Assembly: GCA_021287065.1 (NCBI GenBank)
Contig: JAJTBE010000185.1
Location: forward strand, 1 to 33,702
Direction of reading: 5' to 3'
From: Bacillota bacterium
Lineage (GTDB): Bacteria > Vulcanimicrobiota > JAJTBE01
Length of the DNA: 33,702 nt
This document shows positions 1-8,352 of the stretch, in pieces. The position numbers and the translations under genes are program-made. The stretch's first letter is position 1, and each line of letters starts with the position of its first letter. The notes beneath the pieces are model-generated. The model saw nothing but the letters and a program-made list of their open reading frames with translations, had not been told where the DNA came from and ran no database searches.

Positions 1-123
1 ATTAATAGTATCTGCGGATTTTACAATTTTACTGTTTTCTAAATCTACAGGAGTGGTTAAAGCATATAATTCGGAAGTAACATTATCATTTTTCAGTTTT
101 CCTGTTGAACGGACATCATCCAT
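1..123 (-). CDS. N-terminal part of an unknown protein, cut by the left window edge
   Basis: An open frame of 41 codons begins with ATG at 121-123 and runs off the left edge without a stop. The start has a good Shine-Dalgarno (AAAGGAG on the minus strand, about 9 nt upstream) and lies downstream of an extended -10 promoter, which is why I accept it although only the N-terminus is visible. The peptide (MDDVRSTGKLKNDNV...) is hydrophilic, with no signal peptide or membrane segment, so a cytoplasmic protein is likely. I do not recognise the family from 41 residues. Confidence 0.55.
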   Translation of the reverse strand, partial: MDDVRSTGKLKNDNVTSELYALTTPVDLENSKIVKSADTIN

Positions 124-152
124 TGACGACAGCTCCTTTAAATTCACTTATT

Positions 153-176
153 GATAATATTATCTGAATTATATCA
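153..176 (-). promoter_or_regulatory. Extended -10 promoter with palindrome at the start point
   Basis: On the minus strand 176-168 reads TGATATAAT, a TGn-TATAAT extended -10, which can work without a good -35 (none is visible). Transcription would start near 161, inside the perfect 12-bp palindrome GATAATATTATC (153-164). A palindrome over the start point is a natural repressor site, but this is inference. The Shine-Dalgarno and ATG of the truncated left-edge gene follow directly. Confidence 0.5.
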
Positions 177-201
177 TGTTTCTGATGAAAAATCCCGCAG
201 A

Positions 202-438
202 TTATTTGTTTTGCAGTTGCAAAAAGGGATGTCCTTTCATAATCCAGCGAAAAGGCTGATCATAAATAAACTCATGTAATTCTTCATTACTGCATTGTTC
301 GCTGAGAGAACAAATTGTTTCGATAAAACCTTTTCTTTTATAGGCAAGTTCAGGACAGTTAAGGCCAAGTATCTTGATGGTATTATTTGCCTTGGTCTTC
401 TTTTTAAACTTAAATTTTTCCTTTATAGCCTCACTAAA
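202..438 (-). pseudogene. 3' fragment of an unknown gene without a start codon
   Basis: Between TAA stops at 439-441 and 202-204 the minus strand is open for 78 codons with protein-like composition, including the segments KILGLNCPELAYKRKGF and EFIYDQPFRWIMKGHPFL. The open stretch contains no ATG, GTG or TTG until very near its end, and its upstream side is occupied by a REP-like repeat. The simplest reading is the 3' end of a gene whose 5' part was lost. I do not recognise the family. A chance open frame cannot be excluded, but the aromatic and proline-rich ending looks like real coding sequence. Confidence 0.35.
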
Positions 439-475
439 TTAGAATTCCAATGATCAAATGATCATTAGTAAAACT

Positions 476-590
476 GGCGGTTGGTGTGAGGTTTTGGGAC
501 CCGGAGCAGGCGGGGACGCCTGCGATCCGGCATTTACTGGTGAAGCAAGTGGTTATTGGTTTTCTGGCGATTGACGGCAGGTGGTTGCAG
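476..590 (+). repeat. Solitary, internally deleted copy of the 195-bp REP-like unit
   Basis: The segment contains the hairpin CAGGCG-GGGA-CGCCTG (507-522) followed by GATCCGGCATTT and then a GGTTATTGG...CTGGCG...GGTGG stretch. The same blocks occur in the same order in the tandem array at 23061-23540, but here the middle of the unit with its two other hairpins is missing. A small further hairpin, AGGGTA-GATT-TACCCT, lies just after it (592-607). I see no gene in 439-778 on either strand. Confidence 0.65.
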
Positions 591-678
591 GAGGGTAGAT
601 TTACCCTTTCCCAATGCTCTTGAAATAGGACTTTGATTTATCTGAATCACTATGAGAATCATATCTGTATGCCAAATT

Positions 679-750
679 CCCGGAGAAAACTTTAAAAAAA
701 AGTTACCCACGGACCTCCATTCCAGACTTTTGGAATTGGAGACCGCCCAG
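679..750 (+). repeat. Dispersed intergenic repeat, family B, copy 1
   Basis: This segment matches the reverse complement of 22662-22735. Shared blocks in order are GAGAAAACTTT, an A-run ending in AAGTT, CGGACCTCCAT, ACTTTTGGAATT and GACCG. Part of it can fold (AACTTT-A-run-AAAGTT). It lies just 3' of the GT87 gene and could also act as a terminator for the long minus-strand operon. Confidence 0.65.
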
Positions 751-778
751 AAACCGGTGAATACTGGGTCCTTCGCCT

Positions 779-2074
779 TTATTGGCAGGGGTTGCCGCTT
801 TTTTTGGGGGGATTTGTTGTTTCTTTATTTATTTTCATTCCTTTAATGATAAACATCAGAAAGCCGAATGCTGCAAGATTTAGGAGCATTCCGGAGTGAT
901 ATAGCATGGGGTAGTTTTTCAGAATCAGAATGTTGTAGCGGGCGCTTATGGTTCCGTCAAAAATGGCATAAATAAGAATGAGGCAGTTGAAGCCTGCGAA
1001 CTGGTTGAAATTGCCTTCACGGTTGAGTAAACATACAAATCCGAAGATGAATGCGGGTATGAGCCACAGGGAATGGTGGGACCAGCTGAATGAGAGGACA
1101 AGAAGTCCGAGGGGGAGTGTTGAAGCTAAACCTGTGAGATCCGATATTTTTTTATCTCCCTCTCCTACCCGGTTTTTGCAGACAAACCAGAAAACGGCGA
1201 TGAGGGCTGTTGAAACCAAAAGCCAGCCGCATACTGCGAAAATGTTGCTGTTAAAAACGGCGGAATACATATCATTTGCTGTAAAATATTTCAGAAAGAA
1301 TGCTCTGACCGACTGATTTTCATACCCCATAGAAACAAACAGGTATCTGTCCCTGACTGCTATATAATCGGCAAGGATTTTATTTCCCCAGAACAGGACA
1401 GGCAAAAAGGTAAATCCCAGAAACGACGCAATGGAATAAGCCAGGCTTTTATAATCCTTCTTCACAACAAAATAGAGCAAAGCCACTCCCGGAATAATTT
1501 TCAGCGCCATAGCCATACCCAGGGCTGCTGAAGCCCATTCTGTTTTTTCCCTGCTGTAAAGGTAGAAAAACATGCTCAGTAAAAACAGAATTATGAAGTT
1601 TATCTGTCCGGCAAAGAGGCTGTCAACAGAAGGGGCAGACAACAGAGCGATGATAAAAACCGGAATCACCGCGGTATAGCTTTTTATATCCACGGATTTA
1701 AGAAGCAATACCACGGAAAGCAGTAAAAGAATATGGTTTAGCACCATCATTACGCTGATTGCTGCTTTTGGAGCCAGAAACGCAAAGGGATAATAGATAA
1801 GAAGCATAAAAGGCGGATAGTTAAGGGGTTGCGTTGGTAGAATACCCAGTTTATCACAATTTTTGAGCGCAAATGCCTGATTGTAAACATCAGTGATACC
1901 CTGAGAGATCATACTTACGGCGTTATAATTGATAAGATAATCCCTACCGAACATGGGATTACGGGAGAGTTTTCCGTATAAATCCAGATAGTCGGTTCCG
2001 TTTATACTAAATAAAAAGACCAGTCCTACAACAATTATGGGCAGGAGGCTTTTAAGCTTCATTTCTTTAGACAT
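779..2074 (-). CDS. GT87-type (DUF2029) polyprenyl-phosphate-dependent glycosyltransferase, membrane-bound
   Basis: The 431-residue protein is almost entirely hydrophobic, with about ten or eleven membrane segments and a basic C-terminal tail. It looks like DUF2029/GT87, GT-C enzymes that move a sugar (mannose in mycobacterial PimE) from a polyprenyl-phosphate donor on the outer face of the membrane. Supporting features are an acidic first loop (GRDYLINYNA, D45 the candidate catalytic Asp), the NYPPFMLL...YYP block near residue 85, AGQINF near 155 and ALKIIPG near 190. It starts 4 nt after the stop of the sulfatase-fold gene and is the last gene of the operon. Donor and acceptor cannot be read from sequence. 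Confidence 0.75.
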   Translation of the reverse strand: MSKEMKLKSLLPIIVVGLVFLFSINGTDYLDLYGKLSRNPMFGRDYLINYNAVSMISQGITDVYNQAFALKNCDKLGILPTQPLNYPPFMLLIYYPFAFLAPKAAISVMMVLNHILLLLSVVLLLKSVDIKSYTAVIPVFIIALLSAPSVDSLFAGQINFIILFLLSMFFYLYSREKTEWASAALGMAMALKIIPGVALLYFVVKKDYKSLAYSIASFLGFTFLPVLFWGNKILADYIAVRDRYLFVSMGYENQSVRAFFLKYFTANDMYSAVFNSNIFAVCGWLLVSTALIAVFWFVCKNRVGEGDKKISDLTGLASTLPLGLLVLSFSWSHHSLWLIPAFIFGFVCLLNREGNFNQFAGFNCLILIYAIFDGTISARYNILILKNYPMLYHSGMLLNLAAFGFLMFIIKGMKINKETTNPPKKSGNPCQ

Positions 2075-2078
2075 ACAA

Positions 2079-4139
2079 TCAAATATCCTGATACGATTTT
2101 ACAAGAGGTGAATTTTTCATAATTTCAAGAACATTCCTGCCTGCAGGAGAGTTCACAAGATCCTTTTCCATCTTAGGATCATCAAAAATATTGAAAAGAC
2201 CATAACATTTGTATTTAAGGAAGTCCACACCTTCGGTCATTTCGGGGGCTTTCACTTCCGGTGTGTTTTCGATGGGTGCATTGGGATCATCAAACAAGTC
2301 GTCAACAGTTGATGTAGGCGGGCTTACATAACTTTTCTGAAATTCCTCATCTGACATTCTGTTTGAAACAGGGTTTTTGAATGAAAGCCTTGCCATGTAT
2401 TTATCCTGAAAAACATTGATATAGTCATTATCAGACCAGCTTTGCGTTTTTCCCTCTTCCATCTTTTTGAGAAAATACTGTCCCTGAACGCTGATTTTCA
2501 AGCGATTGCTTAATTTTTCAGGGTTAGCCAGATATTGTCCGAGAGATTCGCCTTCCATATTTTCAGGAGCTTTGACGCCGATAAGTTCGAGTATGGTTGG
2601 TGCTATATCCACCTGTGAAGCAATTGTTTTGACATTTACCCTGTCTTTCTGTTCCGGCAGGTGGAGGACAAAGGGAATATTATATCCGCCGTTACTCATC
2701 ACAAGCGCATTATAGGGAGCTGTAAAGGGCAAATCTCCGGGGAAGGATGAGCCATGTTCGGCAGTTACAATAACGATGGAATGTTCCCACTCACCGTTAA
2801 CCTTGAGCATATTTCTGAATTTGCCGATAACCGAATCGATGTAAAGTATGCTTATATCAAACTGATCAATATCTTTTATGGACGAGCCTTTATAAACATC
2901 TCTCATTGAAGAAGGGATGCCGAATGGGTAATGGGTTTCCATAAAATGAATCCATACAAAGGTGGGAGAATCACTATCCGCAAGTTTATCAGCCACATAT
3001 GACAGATAAACATCGAGGCCCGGGTTTGCATGTTTGAATGTGATATTTCTTGGATCAACAGGATTCCAGAGTTGGTAATACCGTTCATCCTGAGAAAGAT
3101 ATTTGACAAGCCATTCCATTTCGTTGTTGATCTGTCTCGAATGCATAGTTTTAAAAAGCTTTGTGCTGCCTGACAAGTTCAGGTATTCAGTAAACATTTC
3201 GGGAAAGAAACTGGCGATTTCCGACACGAATATTCTTTCGTTATATCCATTGGCTTTCAGAAGTGAAAGGAGATTTTCGCTGCGGGGTTCCACTCCCGCC
3301 AACCGGGGATTTCTGCCTGTTACAATAGCAGGAATACAGACAGGGGTACTGTTGCTTGAAGACATCATTTTGTCGAAAACATAGGAAGATTCTGCAATAG
3401 TGTTGATGTTGGGGGTATTTTCACGGTTATAGCCGTATAGGTTCATATTTCTGGTTCTTGCGGAATCCATAGAAAGAATAATTATATTTGGTTTTTTCTT
3501 CTGAAGTTTATGTCCCTTTGAAGTAAAGTGCCTTTCTGAAAGATAAACAAGTCCTCCGCCAAGAAAAGCCAGAAGAATTATACAGAAAGCCGGTTTTGTA
3601 TATTTTTTTATGAAGCCTTCAATATTCTGATAATCCAGATCCTTATTCCATTTCAACAGATAAAAAACCATTAAAACAGCAAAGAGTATCATCGAAACAA
3701 CAGCAGCTCTGTGAATGGATTCTCCCTGAGTGAACCCGGGAATTGTAAGGGCTGTAAGGAATTTGAAATAAGTGGCGAACTGGTAAGCAAAAACGGTAAA
3801 ATAGAGAAACCCGGATACATTTTTGATAATTATTGTTTTTTCCGTGTTTACAACCACAACACTTTTTCTGTGAATCAGAACCAAAACGCTATCCAGAAGC
3901 CATCCTGTTAAACCGATTATCAGGGTTTGCAGGATGAAAAAGCCAAGAACCACGAGGGCGTTCTTCAGCATAGGCACAGGTTTCATAAGATGGAGCAAGC
4001 CGTTGTATCTGAATAAAGCATCCTGAATCAGCCAGAACAGGGCAAGCCCGAGGGACAATACAAGATAATAGCCTGCAGGTGGTGTTTTTATCACCACTTT
4101 ATCTTTTTCCGTTTCATTCTGCATCTGATTATTCCTCAT
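2079..4139 (-). CDS. Membrane-anchored sulfatase-fold transferase/hydrolase (alkaline phosphatase superfamily)
   Basis: The protein has 686 residues: five membrane segments (about 24-42, 60-82, 108-133, 146-163, 184-200), then an extracytoplasmic sulfatase-fold domain. The domain opens with NIIILSMDSAR (metal-binding D225) and ...NLYGY..ENTPN. By alignment with the CxPxR loop of sulfatases the nucleophile position is T265 (STPVCIPAIVTGR); C268 is out of register. Later come H403 (METHYP) and AEHG at 460-463, where families usually have a DHG. A Thr nucleophile and N-terminal anchor fit phosphoethanolamine- or phosphoglycerol-transferase-like enzymes better than true sulfatases. The start overlaps the end of the YfhO gene by 11 nt, so the two are translationally coupled. 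Confidence 0.75.
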   Translation of the reverse strand: MRNNQMQNETEKDKVVIKTPPAGYYLVLSLGLALFWLIQDALFRYNGLLHLMKPVPMLKNALVVLGFFILQTLIIGLTGWLLDSVLVLIHRKSVVVVNTEKTIIIKNVSGFLYFTVFAYQFATYFKFLTALTIPGFTQGESIHRAAVVSMILFAVLMVFYLLKWNKDLDYQNIEGFIKKYTKPAFCIILLAFLGGGLVYLSERHFTSKGHKLQKKKPNIIILSMDSARTRNMNLYGYNRENTPNINTIAESSYVFDKMMSSSNSTPVCIPAIVTGRNPRLAGVEPRSENLLSLLKANGYNERIFVSEIASFFPEMFTEYLNLSGSTKLFKTMHSRQINNEMEWLVKYLSQDERYYQLWNPVDPRNITFKHANPGLDVYLSYVADKLADSDSPTFVWIHFMETHYPFGIPSSMRDVYKGSSIKDIDQFDISILYIDSVIGKFRNMLKVNGEWEHSIVIVTAEHGSSFPGDLPFTAPYNALVMSNGGYNIPFVLHLPEQKDRVNVKTIASQVDIAPTILELIGVKAPENMEGESLGQYLANPEKLSNRLKISVQGQYFLKKMEEGKTQSWSDNDYINVFQDKYMARLSFKNPVSNRMSDEEFQKSYVSPPTSTVDDLFDDPNAPIENTPEVKAPEMTEGVDFLKYKCYGLFNIFDDPKMEKDLVNSPAGRNVLEIMKNSPLVKSYQDI

Positions 4140-6666
4140 TTCCGGCTGCAGTGTTTTCTGCTGATTTTACTTTTTCTTTTCTGATATACCCAAATATTGC
4201 CAAAATCAGTATCAAACTTATTACAGAGATGAGAATTCCCGCTTTCAGGCTTTCAGGCTGAAAGCCGATTGTTATTATGTGTTCTCCGGCATCAACAGGG
4301 ATCGCTCTTGCAAAACCATAAGCTTTTATGATCGGGTGAAGTGCGCCGTCCTGAAAAGCTTTCCATCCCGGGTAGTATGTATCGGAAAGGACGAGGTATG
4401 CAGGTGCAGGGGAATTCACCCTTATTTTAATACTGCCCGGACTATACATAAGAATTTCCGCTTCAGATTTGCTTTCTGAACCCGATTTTCCGTAAGCAGG
4501 CTTCAGTTTCAGTGAAGAAGCGTCTTCTTCCGCCAGAACCGAATTTAGCGGGTTGAAATCAGGTTTCAGCATTTGTTCAGCAATTTTTTCCTGTGGAAGA
4601 AAATCAATTTTGCCTACCATAAAAGCACGGGGAAGATAACTGAGATTTTCGAAAACAGCCAGATCTCCGTTGTAAACCTGCCGGACCGGGACCGGAGGAG
4701 GTGCTCCGTTGGGATTGTTATAGAACCAGCGGATATTAAACAGCGCTGAGAGGCCTGGGTTTATATATGCTTTTTCTTCAAAAACCGCAAGTATTGGGGA
4801 AGGCAGAGAGCCTTTGTTTAAGGCGAAGAACAAATCCCTGACTGAAGAGGGAAACATGGAATAGTATCCGTTGACTTCGTTGATTCCGTAAACAGAAAGT
4901 GTGTTGGGGTGGGGATATCTCTGCCAGCCTGAGACCCGGTATAAATCTTTATCAGAAGTCATTATTCTGATTCCCTGAGACTGCGGGTATATGGATTCTC
5001 CTGGAAATGCGGGGTTAAACCGCTGACCGACCGGGAAAAGATCAAAAACTACAATAACAGCAACAAGAACTGTAAACAGCAGTTTTTTATCCGTTAATCT
5101 ATTGTAAACCCATAGCAGAATTGTAGCTGCCATTCCGATAAAAACAGGGGCGGTCAGCTGCAGGTTGTTCCAGTTGTAATGGGTTTTGATTCCTGTAATC
5201 ATTTCATAGACAAACATCTTTTTGTCTGCAAAATTGTGAGGTAAATCCATAACCCCTGATTTCCAGTAAAGTTCAAGCAATCCGGCAAACAAAGGTGTTT
5301 CGCGGCTTACATTATAGATAGCGAATCCTGCAACAGCCAGAGATATTCCCGTAAAAGCCAGACCGGTAAACCGGAATTTGTCCGATTTCAGAGATTTATC
5401 CAGAATCTGCTGGAAGCCTATAGCTGCGAGGACGCACATCGAGAATGAAAAAAGGCAGAGTATTCTGACAGGTGTAAAACTTTTCACAAAAGGCATTGTA
5501 TAGAATAAAACTGCGTAAAGCGGCGTTCCCATAGCCATTAATAAAACCACAGCAGAGGAAATTCCAAAGAATTTCCGTTCACCGGTATAAGTTTTTCCAA
5601 AAGTCAGAGAAATAAATGCAAGGATAAGCGGAAGGATTCCGATATACACCATCAGTTCAAAATAATTCTGTACTCCGCTTGAAATCCGGGTGAGATAGAA
5701 ATGGTGTATGGGATTTCCGAATATTTCGGGAACAAACAGGGTCAGGAGGTTTTCAGGGAGAAAACGGGATACGGAAAAAGCCTGATTCATGCCGGTGGCT
5801 TCGGGCCGGGCTGAAAGTTTTGTCAGTTCGATTATGGGAAGAGACTGAACTGCAGACAGAGTAAAACCAAGAAATCCGGAAACTGCAAGGATAAGGGATT
5901 CCCGGACAGGTGCTTTCTGGTGAAGTTTCCATTGTCCGGCAATTCTGAAAAGAGAATAAGCTCCCCACATCAGAAATACATAAAACACAAACTGCCAATG
6001 GCCCGACATAAAGCATAAACAGGCAATTACAGAAAGCAGCGGAGCGTAAGCCGGCTTCTTAGCACAGATAATTTTATCAGTGAGCAGAAGCAGAAACGGC
6101 AGGTATGCAAGGGGAAATATATCGGTTCCAAATTCCATTCTGCATGCAACGAAACCGCAGAGCATCCAGATAATGCCGCCTGTGAAAGATGCATATTGAG
6201 ATAATCCCAGACCATAAAGATAAAAATATAAAGCTGAAGCTATCAGAAAAAGATGAAATATACACAGAACATCTCTGGCATTCAGAAAATCAAAGAAATA
6301 GTTTGCAATTATCTTAGGGGGATAAAAGAAGGACGCAGTATGTGAAGCATAAGCAGGAAATCCCATAAGCGCCGAATCGTTCCAGAGGGGTATTCTGCCT
6401 TTTTTTATCTCTTCGTTATATTTTTTATCAACCGGTGAAAACATAAAAAGGGGATCACCGAGGTTCTTATTGCTGATGTAGGAATTATAATTATTATCCT
6501 GTACAAGATAAAAACGCCACGGATAGTACCAGTTGGTAAAATCTGCAGCGATATGATTCTGTTTTAACAGGATAAACCTGTAAAATACTGCTGAGGCTAT
6601 AAACAGGAATAGCATCAAAACCAGAAAGTGGCTCAGTGCTTTTCCTTTGTTTGTGCACAAGGGCAA
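4129..6666 (-). CDS. YfhO-family polytopic membrane protein (GT-C-like)
   Basis: The 845-residue protein has roughly a dozen membrane segments and a C-terminal extracytoplasmic domain closed by a last membrane helix (about 810-832). The early loop with NWYYPWRFYLVQD, IPLWND...GFPAYASH and SFFYPPKII, and the tail with YLVLSDTYYPGWKAF and AGEHIITIGFQP, are typical of YfhO/GT-C proteins implicated in glycosylating lipoteichoic acid and other envelope glycans. The listed start is a TTG 4 nt after the upstream TAG. A TTG two codons later (6658-6660) sits better behind an AGGG, so the exact start is uncertain. The gene is coupled to both neighbours. Confidence 0.75.
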   Translation of the reverse strand: MPLCTNKGKALSHFLVLMLFLFIASAVFYRFILLKQNHIAADFTNWYYPWRFYLVQDNNYNSYISNKNLGDPLFMFSPVDKKYNEEIKKGRIPLWNDSALMGFPAYASHTASFFYPPKIIANYFFDFLNARDVLCIFHLFLIASALYFYLYGLGLSQYASFTGGIIWMLCGFVACRMEFGTDIFPLAYLPFLLLLTDKIICAKKPAYAPLLSVIACLCFMSGHWQFVFYVFLMWGAYSLFRIAGQWKLHQKAPVRESLILAVSGFLGFTLSAVQSLPIIELTKLSARPEATGMNQAFSVSRFLPENLLTLFVPEIFGNPIHHFYLTRISSGVQNYFELMVYIGILPLILAFISLTFGKTYTGERKFFGISSAVVLLMAMGTPLYAVLFYTMPFVKSFTPVRILCLFSFSMCVLAAIGFQQILDKSLKSDKFRFTGLAFTGISLAVAGFAIYNVSRETPLFAGLLELYWKSGVMDLPHNFADKKMFVYEMITGIKTHYNWNNLQLTAPVFIGMAATILLWVYNRLTDKKLLFTVLVAVIVVFDLFPVGQRFNPAFPGESIYPQSQGIRIMTSDKDLYRVSGWQRYPHPNTLSVYGINEVNGYYSMFPSSVRDLFFALNKGSLPSPILAVFEEKAYINPGLSALFNIRWFYNNPNGAPPPVPVRQVYNGDLAVFENLSYLPRAFMVGKIDFLPQEKIAEQMLKPDFNPLNSVLAEEDASSLKLKPAYGKSGSESKSEAEILMYSPGSIKIRVNSPAPAYLVLSDTYYPGWKAFQDGALHPIIKAYGFARAIPVDAGEHIITIGFQPESLKAGILISVISLILILAIFGYIRKEKVKSAENTAAGNEE

Positions 6667-6670
6667 AACC

Positions 6671-7120
6671 CTAATAATCCTCTTCTTCCCTTCCTAAGTC
6701 GTCATCTTCTTCTTCAGGCATGTTATATTCATCAGACATATCCTCGATGGACATCATCCTTGATGACATTTCTGTTTCTTCGTCCTCGATGATTTCATCA
6801 TCGTCATCTATCGTTGTTTCTCTGAATGATTCTCTGTCCTCATCCTCTTTAAAGAGGCCTCTGACACCATAATCAGGCAGAATCTGAGTGACCCTTCTGA
6901 AGAAATTGGCTGTATAAGGTTCAGCTTCCTTTTCTTCACTTGTTACAGGGTCGGTATATTTAAGAGGTTCCGAGAAAAGGTGCTCAAGTTCCTCTTCGAG
7001 AGAAACATCGCTGATATCAATATATATGCCTTCTTCGTCTTCGAGGGTTAAATAACCCAGGTATTCCCCTACCTCTGCCCTGTCATCTCCTTCTACGTAT
7101 TGATAAAGTTCAAGATGCAT
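6671..7120 (-). CDS. Acidic 149-residue protein of unknown function
   Basis: ATG at 7120 follows AAGGAG at good spacing. The first ~95 residues look folded (VEGDDRAEVGEYLGYL, EEELEHLFSEPLKY, ANFFRRVTQILPDYG). The last ~50 are mostly Asp and Glu with Ser/Met, a disordered polyacidic tail ending DDDLGREEEDY. There is no signal peptide or membrane segment. It sits between the smaller kinase and the YfhO gene, 4 nt before the latter. Thr/Ser inside the acidic tail (RETTIDDDDE, EMSSRMMSIED) could be phosphorylation sites, which would make it a candidate substrate of the neighbouring kinases. That is inference. I do not recognise a family. Confidence 0.7.
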   Translation of the reverse strand: MHLELYQYVEGDDRAEVGEYLGYLTLEDEEGIYIDISDVSLEEELEHLFSEPLKYTDPVTSEEKEAEPYTANFFRRVTQILPDYGVRGLFKEDEDRESFRETTIDDDDEIIEDEETEMSSRMMSIEDMSDEYNMPEEEDDDLGREEEDY

Positions 7121-7194
7121 GGCGCTCTCCTTTTCTGCTTAATATACTCTTCAATATTATCAGTAAATCTGTTTGCATTCTTTTTTCAGGAAAA

Positions 7195-8082
7195 CTATTC
7201 CTTGCTGAATGGCTTGGAAATATCCCTTGCAAGTTTCTGAAGCCAGGTTTCCTTCGGTGTTTCCGTTACCGGTTTTATTTTCAGCAGTTTCTGTAAATCC
7301 TTCAGAACTTCCTTCATTGAGGGGTATCTGAGGGAAATATCATTATAAGTGCAGTTGATAATAATCTGCTCTATCTGCTCAGAAGCTTCTGCATTGAGTT
7401 TTCTGACCGGTGGAATAACTCCCTTTGAGAGGGAGGGATCCCAGAAGGTAAGAAGCTGGTGCATAACAACGCCCAGTGCGTAAATATCGCAGGCGGGAGT
7501 AATATTGGCGCCGCTTCCCATCTGTTCAGGAGGCCCAAAACCGAGGGAACCCCATTTGGGCTGTCCCGGCTCCGGTTTTGCCAGCATTTTGCCAAGCCCG
7601 TAGTCAGTTAGTTTTATTGAACCTTCCGGTGTAATAATAACATTTGAAGGGTTTAGATCGTGGAAAATTATTTCCCTTGTATGAAGAAAATCGAGGGCGT
7701 TTCCTATCTGCCAGGCAAGATCCATCACCTGAAATTCATTAAAAGGTTTTGATCTGAGATCCATAATTTCCTGAAGTCTGTGTCCCGGAACAAATTCGAA
7801 TATGATATATTCAAAATTATTTTCATAAAAACAGTCTTCAAGGGGAACTATAAGAGGATGCTCAAGAGCGATGTATTTTTTCGCAATTTTCTCAAAATAC
7901 CTGAAAGCTTCCTGTTTTTCATCAGGCTTGTCAAAATTGAGGGTTACTTCTTTTACCGCCCATCTTTTAGCCGGATTGTGCAGGCTGGTGGCAAGATAAA
8001 TCGTGCTGTAAGGCAGCTTCTGCAATATTTTCTGCAGTTTGTATTCACCCTGCAGAATCGGCTTTGTATTTAATATGTCCAT
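7195..8082 (-). CDS. Divergent Ser/Thr protein kinase-like protein, possibly a pseudokinase
   Basis: This is a single kinase domain of 295 residues with no membrane segment. It starts at ATG 8082 after GGGAGG. It keeps the ATP-anchoring Lys (WAVKEV, K44), the catalytic Asp and Asn (HDLNPSN, D142 and N147), a DYG metal motif (D160) and a PPEQ activation-segment block near 184. It departs from active kinases in two places: the glycine-rich loop has no glycine (LQKLPYSTIYLA), and the catalytic-loop Lys is Asn (N144). It may be weakly active or mainly a binding/regulatory partner of the larger kinase two genes upstream. The tail (from ~275) ends in a short amphipathic basic segment. Confidence 0.85.
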   Translation of the reverse strand: MDILNTKPILQGEYKLQKILQKLPYSTIYLATSLHNPAKRWAVKEVTLNFDKPDEKQEAFRYFEKIAKKYIALEHPLIVPLEDCFYENNFEYIIFEFVPGHRLQEIMDLRSKPFNEFQVMDLAWQIGNALDFLHTREIIFHDLNPSNVIITPEGSIKLTDYGLGKMLAKPEPGQPKWGSLGFGPPEQMGSGANITPACDIYALGVVMHQLLTFWDPSLSKGVIPPVRKLNAEASEQIEQIIINCTYNDISLRYPSMKEVLKDLQKLLKIKPVTETPKETWLQKLARDISKPFSKE

Positions 8083-8112
8083 TTCAATCCTCCCGGTAAA
8101 AAGGTTTCTGCC

Positions 8113-8343
8113 CTAATTTTTCGGAGCAAAAAGAGGGTATGCATCATAGATAGCCTCAAGGCTCATACCCGTAAGAATGTCAGTTTCATAAGGCGGATTC
8201 GGGAAATTCTTATCAATTTCCTCACACATTTTTATCTGCATATCATGCATTATTCCCTGATCCGGAAATTCGTCCCAGTTAAATGTGTGATGAATAATCA
8301 CATCACCTGTATAAAGATTTCTGGTAGCAATAATGTCAATCAT
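8113..8343 (-). CDS. Small conserved-looking protein between two kinase genes, unknown
   Basis: The gene encodes 76 residues with a clear Shine-Dalgarno (AAGGAG, 5 nt before ATG). It lies 9 nt after the end of the propeller-kinase gene and 30 nt before the second kinase, so it is surely co-transcribed and probably real. It is soluble and acidic, with a segment rich in aromatic and His residues (VIIHHTFNWDEFP) and a C-terminal helix-like stretch ending in YPLFAPKN. I do not recognise the family. From its place it could be an adaptor or regulator of the kinases, but there is no sequence evidence for that. Confidence 0.65.
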   Translation of the reverse strand: MIDIIATRNLYTGDVIIHHTFNWDEFPDQGIMHDMQIKMCEEIDKNFPNPPYETDILTGMSLEAIYDAYPLFAPKN

Positions 8344-8352
8344 GAAAACTCC

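Noticed and set aside
652..846. 64-codon plus-strand open frame
   Set aside because: It is made of the family B repeat and antisense to the end of the GT87 gene.
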